From Roseiflexus sp. RS-1 (lineage in GTDB: Bacteria > Chloroflexota > Chloroflexia > Chloroflexales > Roseiflexaceae): 64,000 nucleotides of DNA. Location: positions 1,302,001 to 1,366,000 of the forward strand of contig NC_009523.1 of assembly GCF_000016665.1 (NCBI RefSeq), given 5' to 3'. Shown here piece by piece: positions 21,501-27,046 of this stretch. Under the pieces are notes generated by a model. That model worked only from the letters and a program-made list of their open reading frames with translations. It did no database searches and was not told the DNA's origin. Each line of letters starts with the position of its first letter. Within the stretch, counting starts at the first letter, position 1. The position numbers were made by a program, and so were the translations under genes.

Positions 21501-24500
21501 GCCGACCGGCTATCTCGACGGGCGCGACACGGCAGGAACCCTCGGCGGCGACACCACGCTCAACGACCGGATCGCCAGCATCACCCTGCCTTCCGGCGTT
21601 GCCAGCCTGAACAACAACTTCGGCGAACTGCGTCCGGCGAGCCTGTCGGGACGGGTCTACCGCGACGACAACAACAATGGCAGCCTCGACGCGGGCGAGC
21701 CGGGCATCTCCGGCGTCACCATCACGCTGAGCGGGACCGACGACCTGGGCAACACGGTCACCCTGACGACGACGACCGATGCAAGCGGCGTCTACACCTT
21801 CACCAACCTGCGTCCGGGGACCTACACGGTCAGCGAGACCCAGCCGTCCGGCTATCTCGATGGCGCAGAGAGCGTCGGCAGCGCGGGCGGAAGCGTCATC
21901 ACCAACGATGTCATCGGCAACGTCACCCTGAGCGCAGGCGTTGCAGCGACCGGCTACAACTTCGGCGAACTGCTGGCGGCGCGCATCGCCGGGTTCGTGT
22001 ACGAGGACGACGACAACGATGGCGTGTTCGACACGGGCGAAAGCGGCATCTCCGGCGTCACCATCACCCTGAGCGGCACCGACGACCTGGGCAACGGCGT
22101 GCTGCTGACGACCACGACCACGATCACCGGCTTCTACGCCTTCGACAACCTGCGTCCGGGGACCTACACGGTCAGCGAGACCCAGCCGTCCGGCTATCTC
22201 GACGGACGCGACACGGCGGGAACCCTCGGCGGCGACACCACGCTCAACGACCGGATCGCCAGCATCACCCTGCCTTCCGGCGCTGCCAGCCTGAACAACA
22301 ACTTCGGCGAACTGCGTCCGGCGAGCCTGTCGGGGCGGGTCTACCGCGACGACAACAATGACGGCATCCCTGATGCAGGCGAACCGGGCATTGGCGGGGT
22401 TACCATCACCCTGACCGGAACCGACGACCTGGGCAACAGCGTGCTGCTGACGACCACGACCAGCATCACCGGGTTCTACACCTTCGACACCCTGCGTCCG
22501 GGGACCTACACGGTCAGCGAGACGCAACCAATCGCGTACAATGACGGAATTGATCGCTCTGGGACGGCAGGCGGCGACCTGATTAACGATCAGGTCAGCA
22601 ACATCGTGCTTGGCGCAGGGGTCGATGCCGTGAATTACGACTTCGGCGAACGGGGAACCTTCGTCAGCGGCATCGTCTGGATCGACACCGACCGCGACGG
22701 AACGCTCGACGGTGGTGAAAACGGACGACTCGGCGGCGTCACCGTCACGCTGTCGGGAACCGATCTCCTGGGCAACAGTGTGCTGCTGACGACCACAACG
22801 ACGATCACCGGCTTCTACATCTTTGACAACCTGCCAGCTGGCACCTATGTCATTGAGCAGACGCAGCCAACCGGCTACGGCAGTTCGACCCCCAATACCC
22901 TGAGCGTGACTGTCCCGCTCACAGGGTTGACCGATCAGAACTTCGGTGAGACCGTGAGCACCCTGAGCGGCTACGTGTATGTGGACAGCAACAACAATGG
23001 TGTGTTCGATGCGGGTGAAAGCGGCATTGGCGGCGTGACGGTCACGCTGACCGGAACTGACGTCAACGGCGTATCCGTGACTCTTACGACGTTGACCCTG
23101 GCGGATGGCAGTTACCGCTTCGAGAACCTGTTGGCGGGAACCTACACCATTAGCGAGACGCAGCCGCTGATCTATAGCGATGGGCTGGAGAGCATCGGCA
23201 CGATTGACGGAACACCCGTCGGCATGCTCGTCAGCAACGACGTGATCGGCAACATCACACTGTCAGCAGGAACCGACGGCATCAACTACAACTTTGGGGA
23301 ACTGGCTGACGCAGGGTTGGGTGACCGCGTGTGGCTCGACCGCAACGGCGACGGCGCACAGGACCCTGGTGAGTCGGGGATTGGCGGCGTGCAGGTGTAT
23401 CTCGACCTGAACAACGATGGTGTGCTTGATGCAGGCGAGCCGGTGACCACCACCAACGCGCTCGGTCAGTACTTCTTCGGCAATCTGCCGGGCGGAACGT
23501 ACACCGTGCGCGTGGATACGACCACGCTGCCGGGAGGCGTCGGCCAGACCTACGACCTGGATGGCGCAACCGTAACGCCGCATGCGGCAACTGCATCGCT
23601 GGCGGCAGGCGCGACCCGCACCGACGTGGACTTCGGCTACCGTGGAACCGCCAGCATCGGCGACCGCGTGTGGCTCGACCGCAACGGCGATGGCGTGCAG
23701 GACGCCGGTGAGCCAGGTCTGAGCGGCGTTATCGTCTACCTGGACCTGAATGGCAACGGCGTGCGTGATGCCGATGAGCCGTTTGACGCCACCGATGCGA
23801 GCGGCAACTATCTGATCGGCGGGCTGCTCGCCGGAACGTACACCGTGCGGGTGGACGCTTCAACCCTCCCCGACGGGGTCAGCGCCACCTACGATCTGGA
23901 CGGCGTCGGGACGCCTGGCGTTGTTACCGGCGTGACGCTCAGTAGCGGTCAGGCGCGCACCGACGTCGACTTCGGCTACCGTGGAACCGCCAGCATCGGC
24001 GACCGCGTGTGGAACGACGCCAACGCCAACGGCATCCAGGACGCCGGAGAAACGGGAGTCAGCGGCATTGTTGTCGCACTCTACGACTCGACCGGCACGC
24101 TGCTGATCACCACGACGACCGACCTGAACGGCAATTATCTGTTCGATAACCTGCCCGCCGGGACGTACACCGTGGGGGTTGGCGCGACGCCGGGGCGCAG
24201 CATCAGCCCGCGTGGAGCAGGAAGCGATTCGGCGCTCGACTCCGACATTGATCGGGCGACCCGGCGCAGTAACCCGATCACACTTGCCATCGGCGAGGAT
24301 CGCCGCGACATCGACATCGGTCTGTATCAACTGGCATCGGTTGGAAGCCTGGTCTGGCTCGACCGCGACCTGGACGGCATCCGCGAGGCGGATGAACCGG
24401 GGATCGGTGGCATCGAGGTACGCTTGCTACGCAGCGATGGAACGGTCGTCGCCACACAGATGACCGATGCAAATGGCTACTTCATGTTCACCGATGTCGA

Positions 24501-25035
24501 ACCGGGCGAGTACCGGATCGCGTTCAGCGTCCCATCCGGCTACTACGTCAGCCCCTTCCGGCAGGGGAACGACCGCAGCACCGACAGTGACGCGGACCCG
24601 GCAACCGGTCTGACGCCGATCTTCACCCTGACGCCAGGGCAGATCGACCCGACCTGGTTCATGGGGCTGTCGCCAATCTCACCGACCGCCATCCAGTTGA
24701 CGCGCTTCAGCGCCGAACGCGGCGCACAGGGCGTCGTCGTGCGCTGGGAGACGGCTGCGGAGTACGGAACGCGCGGCTTCTACCTGGAACGCAGCGCAAC
24801 CGGCAGCCGCAGTGATGCCGTGCGGATCACCGATCGCCTGATCCCGGCGAGGGGCAGCGTCAGCAGCGGTGCGGCATACGAGTGGAACGACACGACAGCC
24901 GCGCCGGGAACACGCTACACCTACTGGTTGATCGAAGAGACCGTCGATGGCTCGACGCACATCTACGGACCGGCGACTCTCGCATCAACGACGGGCGGCG
25001 GGTATACTGTGATGCTGCCGCTCATCGTGCGGTAG
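9535..25035 (+). CDS. Giant exported DUF11 / SD-repeat-B surface protein (5166 aa)
   Basis: ATG 9535 is chosen because AAGGAG lies 7 bp upstream and a classic signal peptide follows (MHRRSRLASLFLVLAV, Ala-rich cleavage site near residue 30). Order: an N-terminal beta-rich region (about 33-735), then DUF11-like domains to about residue 3800. From about 1274 these form six A-B pairs. Type A carries IGE...PEG; type B opens with a VVEP-like linker and has DAGD...YT. Four inserts of about 120 residues (about 737, 1043, 2389, 2515) share VATT, IDGVTLN.GDRVLVK and QNGxY, as in phage tail repeats. A lectin/CBM-like insert covers about 2001-2154. Eleven SD-repeat B (Cna-B-like) domains with DxDNDGxxD motifs cover about 3806-5040. 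The last 120 residues are a fibronectin-like module ending in VMLPLIVR. There is no LPXTG motif. A role in cell-surface adhesion or sheath formation is inferred. The gene stands alone; a 12-bp-stem hairpin follows. Confidence 0.9.
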   Translation: MHRRSRLASLFLVLAVTAASLGLLASNAVFAGGNPLPVATVNNATGLIGETVTLTVTFDNASTGTGDQTGYGPYIDLFLDTTGPDGAPSFDGLVTTGMRATYLGQPLPGMEVIPITGPTYVHPLTGQTLSVPGYGTRFQNGDTIVVLTLLFGSFTNTQPPAPIDVSLRISNLADLGTPLPVTAVAGFRYGADPLDNPGADPPIRQTTPSDANVTPTLWTLTKTYLGPEDETATGRNYPRRYRLDVDIAEGQPVTNLQITDVLANSMRITGNTAAQMSAIRYDAPGMPTEVFTPANLSGTATPAAPGGTLIYSFGDKTGVRGIDASFEFEFYIPRDTSAATPTVPQGTDSTFANNTGSSSATWTPIDTRDTSTPITITLPPNAHTLQQHSLATQKSVTPVDRNTLNPTGGAIIPGSTLLRYDIDFQVSDYFAVQNVYLEDIISDGQRLFVRTSGITSTVPTLQVENAYVTGASPTRTTIAAAPFSGTGVITYEQRFTTRGTPLSDPTSPPSGPVFTILTPAPSLSGTTYVRFDISRELIARGVSGRLVGGDIPNAGGAPQNNNPPLFGPTRGRITFYTEVKDEFSDDFPSGDRSVDQLDILRNTVPQIRGEQINTTTINNATPTVIGQATDDTAASVELPIGDRNKTIYALNGQTTNLGDPVTVQPGDLVTYRLTYRLPISSFENVQFIDFPPLPVFPVPDRLFFDASAAPGTVPGANMVSRGPGDTYLTTVNPPTTVRVATTGNMTGYNPAGIGSFSGAPSIIDGVTLANGDRVLVKDQTDARQNGVYVVVNAASGVWNRAADFDTAREITNSPLVGVTAGATNAGQHFRQSNPTFNTFNTDAITWAPFITTDAAGNSFTLNFGWHDDVDGGRRESLIDLLVTLRVADAAFANDLFLTNQLRVNEFSTNAGSQYFDEIVMFEVIRPNVTINKGIVGYNGVGLTLGGVTFNPPDGSTAFGGTPVYTATQASAIGSSDVSLLSDAGDRVRYAIVLQNEGRGDAYDVTVTDTIPADYIRPATLAAANFAVRRGDGTLLTGDVVSGTVRVATTAPLTGATYATSPNNGQFTNAPRIIDGVTLNVGDRVLVKDQSVASQNGIYVVTSVFPGVNQATLTRADDFDDDAELTGGYRVAVLGGLSSNANRAFSTPGPITLNTTPITWTDAGVSDYYAVYNPLTGVFSVTLADNYTAGNTTAPTRDDRPGGLSRGASGPASNVVAVTNGSNTVIITYDVTLGDNVEPNRQIINTATLTHVATSDGGVDDQPDPFDTAQVTIRRPTIAKTLTATEIEDSFNNRQQAVIGELITYTLTLTVPEGVMSNATLTDTLDAGLAFVDVTGVSASPALAFTGGGLPTVGATPANTTIGAGGQTITFNFGAITNSNRDNTVEETIVITYRAIVLNTSANQSGAQRNNRVEFSWVVSGQGSYALTPVEAANVTIIEPTLGVAKTLPPGVYDAGDLIDYTITFSHTAGSQGTAYDAVLTDALPIDPFGSGSLILTPTILSVTDSAGTLTTADFTLTGSNATSWTLSNPTPVDVAPGRVVTITVRGTLSNAAMPGAAITNTAFLRWTSLDGTPGQRSTHNAASTERTGDDGPGGALNDYAATGSVAFIVPTVTPGKALIATSEAHTSGSNVAIGEIVRFRIAIGGPEASVYAFSLVDRLPPGLTFLNDGSARFVFIADNNITTAGVYDVAPVSCPAISPAGVTTLADVLNPATLLSSSINCTFGDSNISSNETVNQDVYASGTDVFFRFGNLSNNDNDPGEEFIVVEFNAIVDNDTFDPNDAGNVRSNTVVARMNPPGFGAFETAPSPEVTVTVVEPNIPFNVATNNKIATPTSGDAFDVITYTVTYTNATGVTVTDAFDVRLLDVLPTDMTLITGSVAVTSSCATGITNSSAGNTVDVTVGSVPPGCSVTVTYQATLNVSVIPGQTITNTATLTYTSLPGSSGTGGFFGSTAGSGGSATGERNGSGGINDYAGSDTATVTIVAPTLAKRIVATSEAHTADPLVLADFTNTGFDGLTGSWNTNVFTYPTFVRISGSATESGGGYITFASPVDLSNHTALALSARLVAGNGADNIDVHLQDADGTNWRWRFPASSFNFSTFTLVPQSLIGPNSTTIAAGTTPGLNLRNITRLEIRGDNGTAQFAIDIDAVIAFGNAAVPGEIVRYRLIATIPEGTSPNLQLHDRIPFGMRFINDDTVRVAFVSNSGVITSTSAGAQVPALSGAGLNITGNQDSVIGLSLAVGSGNGLAIGEGTAFDGNVSNTSTVTTDTDTFNDGSDVYFRLGNVVNNDNDDDLEFVVVEFNAQVLNTFSDGNQSGRQLNNDFRYLRSGIQVGTTSVTNDVNRVTVVEPQINNLSKTISGAPPADAGDVFTYTLRFANGVAWPSSPAVPVRVATTGNIAGFNPTGGFGGTGQFTNAPATVDGVTLNVGDRILVRSQANPAQNGVYTLVFIDPFTGARTWDRATDLDSNAELAIGYRVIVQEGSLAGRTYYLDEPLPSSINAGPILWRDVDPALTVAVATTGNLGGGTFDATGGTLGRGTLSTTATVIDGVTVNATNFPVGTRILVKNQTTQSQNGIYRVTGFSGSTMNLERVAEFDSRPEAIDGTQVYVTGGTINAGRTFAVSGAPSGTPITTSLTFVLVDQVTAFDVTVYDQLPPTLELLGVQIDAPTGTTATNGSTLGVGGVISYTLDRLDSVQDITSGRTDVVVTATVRVVAGTVAGAQITNTARVQYTSLPGERGTIANPTGSSVAAGTAGTQNGERTGGDVPNPINNSSPSINTIRNNYSVGAIALNRLAQPSFDKQFQGGSISDDDTSVPGTSGISVTVGEAVLYDLLVTMPEGTTNNLRVVDAVPDGMRFDTSFNGVGYQIVTSAGGLLTDNFSNPAAVASPTLTVSGTGTLGDDGVDALFTFGNVTVDDDNNPNNNAFIIRVRLIVTNTTANQSGATRANGGALRYNDGYSGADVTLRDPTEPQVTVVEPTPSILKSVSGAAADAGDPITYTIRLENSAPRSEMTAYDVVISDTIAPELINPTIVAVSATGAPVSVADFEIVTVGPDRILRTTAPITLPLGSTVIITFTGDLTSTVTTDQIITNRASMFWSSTPGANPDERNGSGVPNPPECSSLPGNCNLDNTQLNNYGLISSVTTTAIAPVVVSKSVIEGVAPSTSGTNVTIGEIVTYRLAVSLPEGVTSGLVITDTLPAGMAYLPGSATLVTGTLATGDPALSGGHPAGAGTLAFNGVFSDPTDPAVTPIGSLQFLNGTDVRFTFDQITLPGDNDTRNNTFFIRYQAVVLDVPGNTGFTGSQTTLTNSGQFDVPSTPQPPVDLLIDPNGATVTVVEPELAIAKSVAPTSGDAGDPVTYTITLSHTARSLADAFDVAITDALPATIGSSLTAPITIAQVNATHSVDGDITGNFGVTSNTLTTTTPFTLPLNATVTVTITGVLRQSVQPGETITNTVALTSTSLPGLNQDLSPDTTGVSDGTDRERSRSASSSVTLSTGQGAFSKELFATSAPHTSGEDITIGEIISYTLIVDLPEGTIRNLVLTDDLPAGLDYEGFTVITDAAQSGGLLTQDFVGTVPSITVTGGAGSGDDVTLTFDSDVVVTGDNNAANNRFLVVVRVRALDEPGMVGLIPPGQTTLTNTAAMRYTDGSNITRTFTDTETVRVVEPQLTITKNIVQTVANAGDPITITLTVTNTGTSDAFDVVITDTLPPDFDAATTTFGAAGSDYPATFTPSRTGSEVRYEGGPIPAGATVTFTFRVNLTGTVTPGATIVNTARMARSTSLPGDDPTERVQTPVDSSDTMTIRSNSLSGFVYVDADNDGIFDTGESGIGGVTITLSGTDHLGNSVLLTTTTTITGFYRFDNLRPGTYTLAETQPAGYLDGRDTIGTQGGTTGNDVLSNIVLPVDASTNGENNNFGELLPARIAGFGYEDDDNDGVFDTGESGISGVTITLSGTDDLGNSVLLTTTTTVTGFYAFDNLRPGTYTVSETQPTGYLDGRDTAGTLGGDTTLNDRIASITLPSGVASLNNNFGELRPASLSGRVYRDDNNNGSLDAGEPGISGVTITLSGTDDLGNTVTLTTTTDASGVYTFTNLRPGTYTVSETQPSGYLDGAESVGSAGGSVITNDVIGNVTLSAGVAATGYNFGELLAARIAGFVYEDDDNDGVFDTGESGISGVTITLSGTDDLGNGVLLTTTTTITGFYAFDNLRPGTYTVSETQPSGYLDGRDTAGTLGGDTTLNDRIASITLPSGAASLNNNFGELRPASLSGRVYRDDNNDGIPDAGEPGIGGVTITLTGTDDLGNSVLLTTTTSITGFYTFDTLRPGTYTVSETQPIAYNDGIDRSGTAGGDLINDQVSNIVLGAGVDAVNYDFGERGTFVSGIVWIDTDRDGTLDGGENGRLGGVTVTLSGTDLLGNSVLLTTTTTITGFYIFDNLPAGTYVIEQTQPTGYGSSTPNTLSVTVPLTGLTDQNFGETVSTLSGYVYVDSNNNGVFDAGESGIGGVTVTLTGTDVNGVSVTLTTLTLADGSYRFENLLAGTYTISETQPLIYSDGLESIGTIDGTPVGMLVSNDVIGNITLSAGTDGINYNFGELADAGLGDRVWLDRNGDGAQDPGESGIGGVQVYLDLNNDGVLDAGEPVTTTNALGQYFFGNLPGGTYTVRVDTTTLPGGVGQTYDLDGATVTPHAATASLAAGATRTDVDFGYRGTASIGDRVWLDRNGDGVQDAGEPGLSGVIVYLDLNGNGVRDADEPFDATDASGNYLIGGLLAGTYTVRVDASTLPDGVSATYDLDGVGTPGVVTGVTLSSGQARTDVDFGYRGTASIGDRVWNDANANGIQDAGETGVSGIVVALYDSTGTLLITTTTDLNGNYLFDNLPAGTYTVGVGATPGRSISPRGAGSDSALDSDIDRATRRSNPITLAIGEDRRDIDIGLYQLASVGSLVWLDRDLDGIREADEPGIGGIEVRLLRSDGTVVATQMTDANGYFMFTDVEPGEYRIAFSVPSGYYVSPFRQGNDRSTDSDADPATGLTPIFTLTPGQIDPTWFMGLSPISPTAIQLTRFSAERGAQGVVVRWETAAEYGTRGFYLERSATGSRSDAVRITDRLIPARGSVSSGAAYEWNDTTAAPGTRYTYWLIEETVDGSTHIYGPATLASTTGGGYTVMLPLIVR
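21301..22668 (+). repeat. 684-bp in-gene duplication of two SD-repeat B domains
   Basis: The segment beginning atcgccgggttcg at 21301 recurs at 21985, an offset of 684 bp (228 codons, in frame). Each copy encodes one RIAGF.YEDDDNDG domain followed by one SLSGRVYRDDNN domain. Long runs are identical at DNA level, including third codon positions, pointing to recent duplication or gene conversion. The second domains of the two copies have diverged more. Confidence 0.85.
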
Positions 25036-25056
25036 GGAAACCTTCAGAAACAACAG

Positions 25057-25085
25057 GAGAGCACAGGAGTTCGTCCTGTGCTCTC
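25057..25085 (+). terminator. Hairpin after the giant surface-protein gene
   Basis: Perfect 12-bp stem GAGAGCACAGGA / TCCTGTGCTCTC around GTTCG, 22 bp after the stop. It is followed by ttgctctctgg, with no long T run. It also lies 60 bp past the end of the convergent Uma2 gene. Confidence 0.65.
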
Positions 25086-25144
25086 TTGCTCTCTGGAGGG
25101 GATCTATCTGCCTGCTGACGGGTTTTCTCCTGAAACAGAGCGCG

Positions 25145-25924
25145 CTACGACGTTTCGGACTCAGGATCGATGCCGAGCGCCCGCAGCCGCGCCGCCAGAC
25201 GCTCCGCCCGCTGCCGCGCTTCTTCCGCCTGCGCCTGCGCTGCTACTCGCGCTGCCGCTTCCGCTTCGGCGCGCTGTCGCGCTTCTTCCGCCCGCTGTCG
25301 CTCCGCCTCCGCCCGCTGCCGCTCCGCCTCGGCGCGCTGCCGCTCCTGCTCCAGTTGTGCTTGCAGTTCCACAAAACTCATAAACGGGCGCCCGTCCGGC
25401 AGATACAGCCGCACGTCGCCCCCTTCGCGCCGGAACCGCACCCCCAGGCGCGGGCTGACCCACCCGTCGATCTCCTCGATGACCCGCAACCGCCCTGCCG
25501 CCTGGCGCCATCCCGTCATCTCGCCCCGCTCCGGGTCGTACACATAGTACTCTTCCACCCCATACGTGTCGTAGAACTCGAACTTCGCCGCAATCTCGGT
25601 CAGCGTGTTCCCCGGCGACAGCACCTCGAACACCACCTGCGGCGCAATCCCCCCCTCTTCCCACTGCCGGTACGAGCCGCGGTCGCCCTTCGGTCGCCCG
25701 AACGCCACCAGCACGTCCGGCGCGCGCCGGATGTCGGGACGCCCCTCCACCGGATACCACAGCAGGTCGCCCGCCACAAACACATCATCGCGGTCGCGGA
25801 ACAGCGCGTCGAGGTTGCCCTGGATGGTCACGATTGCACGAAACTGTTGCGTGTTATCCGCCATCGGCATCCCGTCGCTGTCGGGGTAGACAATCGGTGC
25901 CGTCTCTACCGTCGTGCTGCTCAT
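25145..25924 (-). CDS. Uma2-family (DUF820) putative nuclease with coiled-coil tail
   Basis: A 259-residue product beginning MSSTTVETAPIVYPDSDG. ATG 25924 is preferred because GAGGTGGG sits just upstream; a GTG 12 bp earlier overlaps that site. The core has the PD-(D/E)xK-like residues of the Uma2/DUF820 family: PDVLVAFGR, VVFEVLSPGNT and the Lys in EIAAKFEFY, then EYYVYDPERG. From about residue 190 a Gln/Arg/Ala/Glu heptad-like coiled coil (QRAEAER repeated) runs to near the end, an extension seen in many cyanobacterial and Chloroflexota members. The family is highly amplified in such genomes. Its biological role is unknown, though nuclease folds suggest DNA cleavage. It is a single gene, convergent with the giant gene. 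Confidence 0.85.
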   Translation of the reverse strand: MSSTTVETAPIVYPDSDGMPMADNTQQFRAIVTIQGNLDALFRDRDDVFVAGDLLWYPVEGRPDIRRAPDVLVAFGRPKGDRGSYRQWEEGGIAPQVVFEVLSPGNTLTEIAAKFEFYDTYGVEEYYVYDPERGEMTGWRQAAGRLRVIEEIDGWVSPRLGVRFRREGGDVRLYLPDGRPFMSFVELQAQLEQERQRAEAERQRAEAERQRAEEARQRAEAEAAARVAAQAQAEEARQRAERLAARLRALGIDPESETS

Positions 25925-25974
25925 TGCCCACCTCACTATGTAAAGATATCTATACGTATGATACCACGCGGCAT

Positions 25975-26110
25975 GGTTTGATGCGACCTGGACGAAGAGT
26001 ACGCTCTAAACCAGAAAGCCCCGGTATAGACCGGAGCTCCCTGGCGAAGGAGGGAAGAAAGGGTTGCTTGAAGTATAGAATATCCGGCGTCGTTTTGCTA
26101 TCTCCCCTTT
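25975..26110. other. Hairpin-bearing intergenic segment of unknown nature
   Basis: Between the Uma2 gene and the TetR promoter. Contains CCGGTATAGACCGG (26022-26035, 5-bp arms, 4-nt loop) directly followed by CTCCCTGGCGAAGGAGGG (26039-26056), which can form a second small stem. Paired small hairpins of this kind occur at ends of IS200/IS605 elements, but no transposase remains are seen. No function is assigned. Confidence 0.3.
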
Positions 26111-26191
26111 AGTCCTGTTCCGGCATAGCACTTTTGGCGGCGCCTGAGCAGACCACGAGCAGTCGCCTGATCCACTTTGATTAACTGATCC

Positions 26192-26220
26192 TTGACAATT
26201 CCGCGCATGTCTCATATACT
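26192..26220 (+). promoter_or_regulatory. Near-perfect promoter of the TetR-led operon
   Basis: TTGACA (26192-26197), 17-bp spacer, TATACT (26215-26220). This is one of the best sigma-70 matches in the window. Transcription would begin near 26227. A palindrome overlaps the predicted start site. Confidence 0.75.
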
Positions 26221-26231
26221 CTGCTTACTCC

Positions 26232-26245
26232 ATCAAACGATTGAT
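26232..26245. promoter_or_regulatory. Candidate TetR operator
   Basis: ATCAAACGATTGAT, an imperfect palindrome (12 of 14 positions symmetric) placed about +6 to +19 from the predicted transcription start. Position and symmetry fit autoregulation by the TetR protein encoded next. No experimental support is available. Confidence 0.5.
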
Positions 26246-26313
26246 TGAATACTGCGACGAACACTCCCTGTTCTCCGCCTTTTCCTGCACAGCGCCAGGA
26301 ATCCGGCAGGGAA

Positions 26314-27003
26314 ATGTCGCCGCACAGATCCTGCCCTATGGTGTCAACGCCTGACAACACCGGCGGAACCGCTGATCGCATTGTGGCTATTGCCGCGACG
26401 CTCTTCGCAGAGCACGGCTACCACGGTCTTTCGATGCGCGCGCTGGCAGCGGCTGTCGGGTTGAATGTTGCGACGATCCATTACCACATCAGCAGCAAGC
26501 AAGAACTCTACCGGATGGTATTCCGGCGATTGGCGGAACGCGAGCATGCCGTGATCGCAGCCCACACCCGGCATGTCTCGGACGATGATATTGCCCATCC
26601 CGCTACGTTTCTCCGGCGGTTGTACGACCTGGTCGATGCGCTGGTCGATCTGACCATCGAACAGCCGGAAACGCCGCGTCTCTGGCTGCGTCGCTGGCTG
26701 GAACAGGACGAGTCGCCGGCTGCAATCGAGGCGGAAGTGTCGCTGCCGCTGTACGATATGGCGCTCGATCTGCTGGAACGGGCGCAGGCAGCAGGAACGA
26801 TCCGATCATCAGGCGTCGATCTGCGCATGATGCTGACCGGTTTCATCTGGATACTCTACGGCTACTTCGCTGGCAGTCCGCTCGACGCAAGCGGCGCTCG
26901 CGTCGATCCCTTGCATCCCGAACAGATAGCGGCATTCAAACGGTTCCTGCACGCCTATACCGCGCGTATGCTCGGCTTGCCGGAGGAGCATGGCGAGCCA
27001 TGA
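26314..27003 (+). CDS. TetR-family transcriptional regulator
   Basis: A DNA-binding regulator, first gene of a five-gene operon. The N-terminal helix-turn-helix is textbook: RIVAIAATLFAEHGYHGLSM, RALAAAVGLNVATIHYHISSK, then ELYRMVF. The C-terminal part (about residues 75-229) is an all-helical ligand-binding domain of no recognised subfamily, so the inducer is unknown. The start is uncertain: ATG 26314 has AGGGA just upstream, at short spacing; ATG 26338 lacks a ribosome site but gives a standard N-terminus; a TTG at 26245 is also in frame. The strong promoter and palindrome upstream suggest autorepression and control of the transport and enzyme genes that follow. Confidence 0.9.
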   Translation: MSPHRSCPMVSTPDNTGGTADRIVAIAATLFAEHGYHGLSMRALAAAVGLNVATIHYHISSKQELYRMVFRRLAEREHAVIAAHTRHVSDDDIAHPATFLRRLYDLVDALVDLTIEQPETPRLWLRRWLEQDESPAAIEAEVSLPLYDMALDLLERAQAAGTIRSSGVDLRMMLTGFIWILYGYFAGSPLDASGARVDPLHPEQIAAFKRFLHAYTARMLGLPEEHGEP

Positions 27004-27046
27004 TCACCAGCCGATCGCTGACCGGACAGTTCAAGGAGGAACAGGG

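Noticed and set aside
19693-22527. Long antisense open frame (944 codons) inside the giant gene; also 15634-17244, 17611-18930 and 10888-12234
   Set aside because: They mirror the strong codon bias of a repetitive GC-rich gene, are rich in Arg/Gly/Asp/Val without domain character, and have no ribosome sites. The sense frame has a signal peptide and clear domains.
25975-26110. Riboswitch or small RNA between Uma2 and the TetR gene
   Set aside because: The two small stems do not form a known fold and the strong TetR promoter lies downstream of them.
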